DNA of 64,000 bases. It comes from CAYFYS01 sp965202905. Its GTDB lineage: Bacteria > Pseudomonadota > Alphaproteobacteria > MPNO01. Positions 61,857 to 64,000 of the stretch are shown here, in pieces (within the stretch, counting starts at the first letter, position 1; each line of letters starts with the position of its first letter). A program made the translations under genes and the position numbers. The notes beneath the pieces are model-generated. The model saw only the letters and a program-made list of their open reading frames with translations. It ran no database searches and was not told the DNA's origin. The stretch lies in contig OZ241868.1 in the NCBI GenBank assembly GCA_965202905.1, positions 1,922,001 through 1,986,000 of the forward strand, in the 5' to 3' direction.

Positions 61857-63032
61857 TCACGCGGCCACGGCCACATCCTGCTTCACCACCGCATAGGCCC
61901 AGTCGAGCCACGCGAACAGCGCTTCCAGGTCGGCAACCTCCACCGTCGCGCCGGCCCACAGCCGCAGCCCGGGCGGGGCCGCGCGGTAGCCGTTGATGTC
62001 GAAGGCCACGGACTCGCGCTCGAGCAGCGCCTCGATTTTTCTGAGCACCGCGGCCCTGGCGTCCCCGGCCAGCGCCTCGAACCAGGGATCGACGATCTTC
62101 AGGCAGACCGAAGTGGGCGAGCGCGTCGCCGGCTCCGCGGCCAGGAACGCGATCCAGTCGGATTGCGCCACCCAGGCGGAGATCGCCTGCATGTTGGTTT
62201 CGGTGCGTGCGATCAGCGCATCCAGACCGCCGATCTCCTCGGCCCATTTCAGCCCGTCCAGAGCGTCCTCGACGCAGAGCAGCGAGGGCGTGTTGATCGT
62301 CTCTCCGCGGAAGATGCCCTCGATCAGCCTGCCGTTCGCGGTCAGCCGGAAGATCTTGGGCATCGGCCAGGGCGGGGTGTAGGTCCCGAGCCGATCGACG
62401 GCGCGCGGGGAAAGGATCAGCACGCCGTGCGCGGCCTCGCCACCCATCGCCTTTTGCCAGGAATAGGTCGCGACATCCAGGCGGTCCCACGGCAGGTCCA
62501 GCGCGAAGACCGCAGAGGTCGCGTCGCAGATCGTCAGCCCCGCGCGGTCGGGCGGGATCCAGTTGCCGTCGGGCACCCGGACACCCGATGTCGTCCCGTT
62601 CCAGGCGAACACCACGTCGCGGTCGAAATCCACGCTCGACAGATCGGGCAGCGCGCCGTACTCCGCACCGATCGCCCGCACGTCGTCCAGGCGAAGCTGC
62701 CCGGCGATGTCCTCGACCCAGCCGGCGCCGAAGCTCTCCCATGCCAGAACCTCGACGCCGCGCGGGCCGAGCAGCGACCACAGCGCCGTCTCGACCGCGC
62801 CGGTGTCGGAGGCGGGAACGATCCCGATGCGATAGCCGTCCGGCACCCGCAGGATCGCGCGGGTCCGGTCGATGACGTCCTTCAGCCGGGCCTTGCCGGG
62901 GCCCGAGCGGTGCGAGCGCCCGACCAGCGCGCCGGACAATGCCTGCGCCGACCAGCCGGGCCGCTTTGCGCACGGTCCGGAAGAGAAGCACGGGTTGCGC
63001 GGTCGAACGTCCGGCATGGCCGGTCGAGCCAT
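61857..63032 (-). CDS. serC: Phosphoserine aminotransferase
   Basis: 391 residues. The opening PRNPCFSSGPCAKRPGW, VFAWNGTTSGVRVPDG, ICDATSAVFALDLPWDRLD, and the PLP lysine in ATYSWQKAMGGEAAHGV match the alphaproteobacterial/archaeal-like SerC group. It makes phosphoserine from phosphohydroxypyruvate. Start ATG 63032 (MARPAMPDVRPRN). First gene of the four-gene biosynthetic run, divergent from a GST gene; the 221-base gap contains palindromes. Confidence 0.97.
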   Translation of the reverse strand: MARPAMPDVRPRNPCFSSGPCAKRPGWSAQALSGALVGRSHRSGPGKARLKDVIDRTRAILRVPDGYRIGIVPASDTGAVETALWSLLGPRGVEVLAWESFGAGWVEDIAGQLRLDDVRAIGAEYGALPDLSSVDFDRDVVFAWNGTTSGVRVPDGNWIPPDRAGLTICDATSAVFALDLPWDRLDVATYSWQKAMGGEAAHGVLILSPRAVDRLGTYTPPWPMPKIFRLTANGRLIEGIFRGETINTPSLLCVEDALDGLKWAEEIGGLDALIARTETNMQAISAWVAQSDWIAFLAAEPATRSPTSVCLKIVDPWFEALAGDARAAVLRKIEALLERESVAFDINGYRAAPPGLRLWAGATVEVADLEALFAWLDWAYAVVKQDVAVAA

Positions 63033-63162
63033 GATCTCTTCGTCCTCATCGGGGTTTGATACGAATATTCGGATCGCGCTCCTGGCCGACGGCTCCCCGA
63101 ACCTCGACGCGGGCGACAACCTAGAAACCAAGTCAAGCATCGTCAATTGGCAAAGGGGCCTT

Positions 63163-63175
63163 TGTTGTCAACAAT
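63163..63175. promoter_or_regulatory. Palindrome in the serC/GST divergent promoter region
   Basis: The 13 bases TTGTTGTCAACAA are a perfect inverted repeat around a central T, and just to the left lies AAAGGGGCCTTT, another short dyad. They lie between serC (starts 63032, leftward) and a GST gene (starts 63254, rightward). Such sites often bind a dimeric regulator, but no regulator gene is known here. Confidence 0.35.
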
Positions 63176-63253
63176 TTCCGGCCGATTGGCCCGACGCGGC
63201 CGAGGTGGTATTGGTCGCCCGGGCGACAGGCGAGGCAAAAGCAGGAGCGGACC

Positions 63254-63946
63254 ATGACGATCACCCTCTACGAGCTGTGCGGCCGCGACGACCGCAGGTT
63301 CAGCCCCTATTGCTGGCGGACCCGGCTGGCGCTCGCCCATAAGGGTCTGGACTACGAGACCGTGCCGGTGGGCTTCATCCAGAAGCACGTCATCGCCTTC
63401 AGCAACCAGGATCGCGTGCCGGTGATCCGCGACGGCGAGACGGTGGTCAGCGACTCCTGGTCGATCGCCTGTTACCTCGACGATGCCTACCCCGACCGCC
63501 CGTCGCTGTTCGGCAGCGAGGAGGGGCGCGCGATGACCCGGTTCTTCAACGCCTGGGCGGACTCTGAGATCAACCTCAAGATCGTCTCGCTGATCGCCAA
63601 GGATGTCTACGATCTGGTCGATGAGGCCGACCGCGGCTATTTCCTCGAAACACGGGAAAAGCGCTTCGGCATGAGCCTGGAGGCGCTGCACGCCGCGCGC
63701 CACGGCAAGCGCGCTGCGGTCCGGGCGGCGTTCGCGCCTGCCCGCATGGTATTGGCAAGCCGCGATTTCTTCGCCGGCGCCGCGCCCGGCTATGCCGATT
63801 ACATCCTGATGGGCTCGCTCCAATGGCTGCGCATGGTCAGCGCCTATCAGGTCCTGGAGGCGGCCGATCCGATCCTTGCCTGGCGCGCACGCATGTTCGA
63901 TCGGCTGGGCGGTGCGGTGCTGGACGTGCCGGCCTTCGATCCCTGA
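63254..63946 (+). CDS. Glutathione S-transferase family protein, LigE/beta-etherase-like
   Basis: 230 residues. The N-terminal motif RRFSPYCWRTRLALAHKGLD and DRVPVIRDGETVVSDSWSIA resemble the LigE-type GSTs that cleave beta-aryl ethers of lignin with glutathione, more than the two other GSTs of the window. The start ATG at 63254 is preceded by GGAGC. It is divergent from serC. Substrate is not certain; the neighbourhood gives no clue. Confidence 0.85.
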   Translation: MTITLYELCGRDDRRFSPYCWRTRLALAHKGLDYETVPVGFIQKHVIAFSNQDRVPVIRDGETVVSDSWSIACYLDDAYPDRPSLFGSEEGRAMTRFFNAWADSEINLKIVSLIAKDVYDLVDEADRGYFLETREKRFGMSLEALHAARHGKRAAVRAAFAPARMVLASRDFFAGAAPGYADYILMGSLQWLRMVSAYQVLEAADPILAWRARMFDRLGGAVLDVPAFDP

Positions 63947-64000
63947 GCCGGCGCGGGTCCCGGCAGAGTTGGCGCAGAGGCGAGAGTCGGCAGAGAACGA

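Overview
The window is GC-rich chromosomal DNA from an alphaproteobacterium. This is inferred from the block serC-serA-hisZ-purA, from hemC-hemD-mitofilin/HemX-hemY divergent from tsaD, and from the alphaproteobacterial form of the initiator-tRNA 3' end and of many enzymes. A Rhodospirillales-like lineage is the best guess. No phage structural genes, CRISPR arrays or rRNA genes were seen.

Layout. Bases 1-4058 are the decayed right end of an integrative/conjugative element. They hold a broken MobF relaxase, a small possibly frameshifted conjugation-type gene, an Xre antitoxin with a frameshifted RES toxin, and a tyrosine integrase cut off at the 3' end of an initiator tRNA-fMet (attachment site, followed by that tRNA's terminator). 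Bases 4190-28800 form a catabolic and transport region: a dead gentisate-type dioxygenase, acyl-CoA ligase, class II aldolase, metallo-beta-lactamase-fold protein, msrB, hmgA, a Rieske oxygenase, a two-subunit molybdenum hydroxylase, an amidohydrolase, sulfotransferase, paraoxonase-like esterase, HpnA-like epimerase with an HpnN-like hopanoid exporter, a carboxymuconolactone-decarboxylase pair (one dead), SDR, and a RidA-UbiD-MFS unit. Bases 28801-29472 hold an IS630 remnant and a 316-bp internally deleted insertion element with terminal inverted repeats. Bases 29473-33694 encode a branched-chain/amide/urea-type ABC transporter without a binding protein, plus an atypical SDR. After a MetE-like pseudogene come hutU, an IF-1 paralogue, a 59-aa zinc-ribbon protein, a quinone oxidoreductase, a DM13 protein, two GSTs and tRNA-Thr(CGT). 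Bases 40330-47792 are the core heme cluster divergent from tsaD, CaiB and MaoC genes. Bases 47950-57581 are accessory (LLM flavoenzyme, orphan CoxL-like protein, DMT and MFS transporters, DnaJ protein) and end in a graveyard of truncated genes. Bases 57790-63032 are purine, histidine and serine biosynthesis, followed by a LigE-like GST.

How it fits together. Intact genes describe an aerobic heterotroph taking up and oxidising aromatic or other organic acids (CoA activation, ring-hydroxylating oxygenase, homogentisate dioxygenase, UbiD, molybdenum hydroxylases, several exporters and GSTs). The main regional theme is gene decay. About fourteen accessory or mobile genes carry stops, frameshifts, deletions or truncations, while every core biosynthetic gene is open. 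No ordinary transcriptional regulator gene was recognised. This suggests a genome undergoing erosion, possibly host-associated. No single clearly new system was found. The best leads are the hopanoid pair next to a paraoxonase-like gene, the short TIR element, the small zinc-ribbon protein, and the nature of the lesions. No stretch over 300 bases outside the mobile-element regions lacks a gene.
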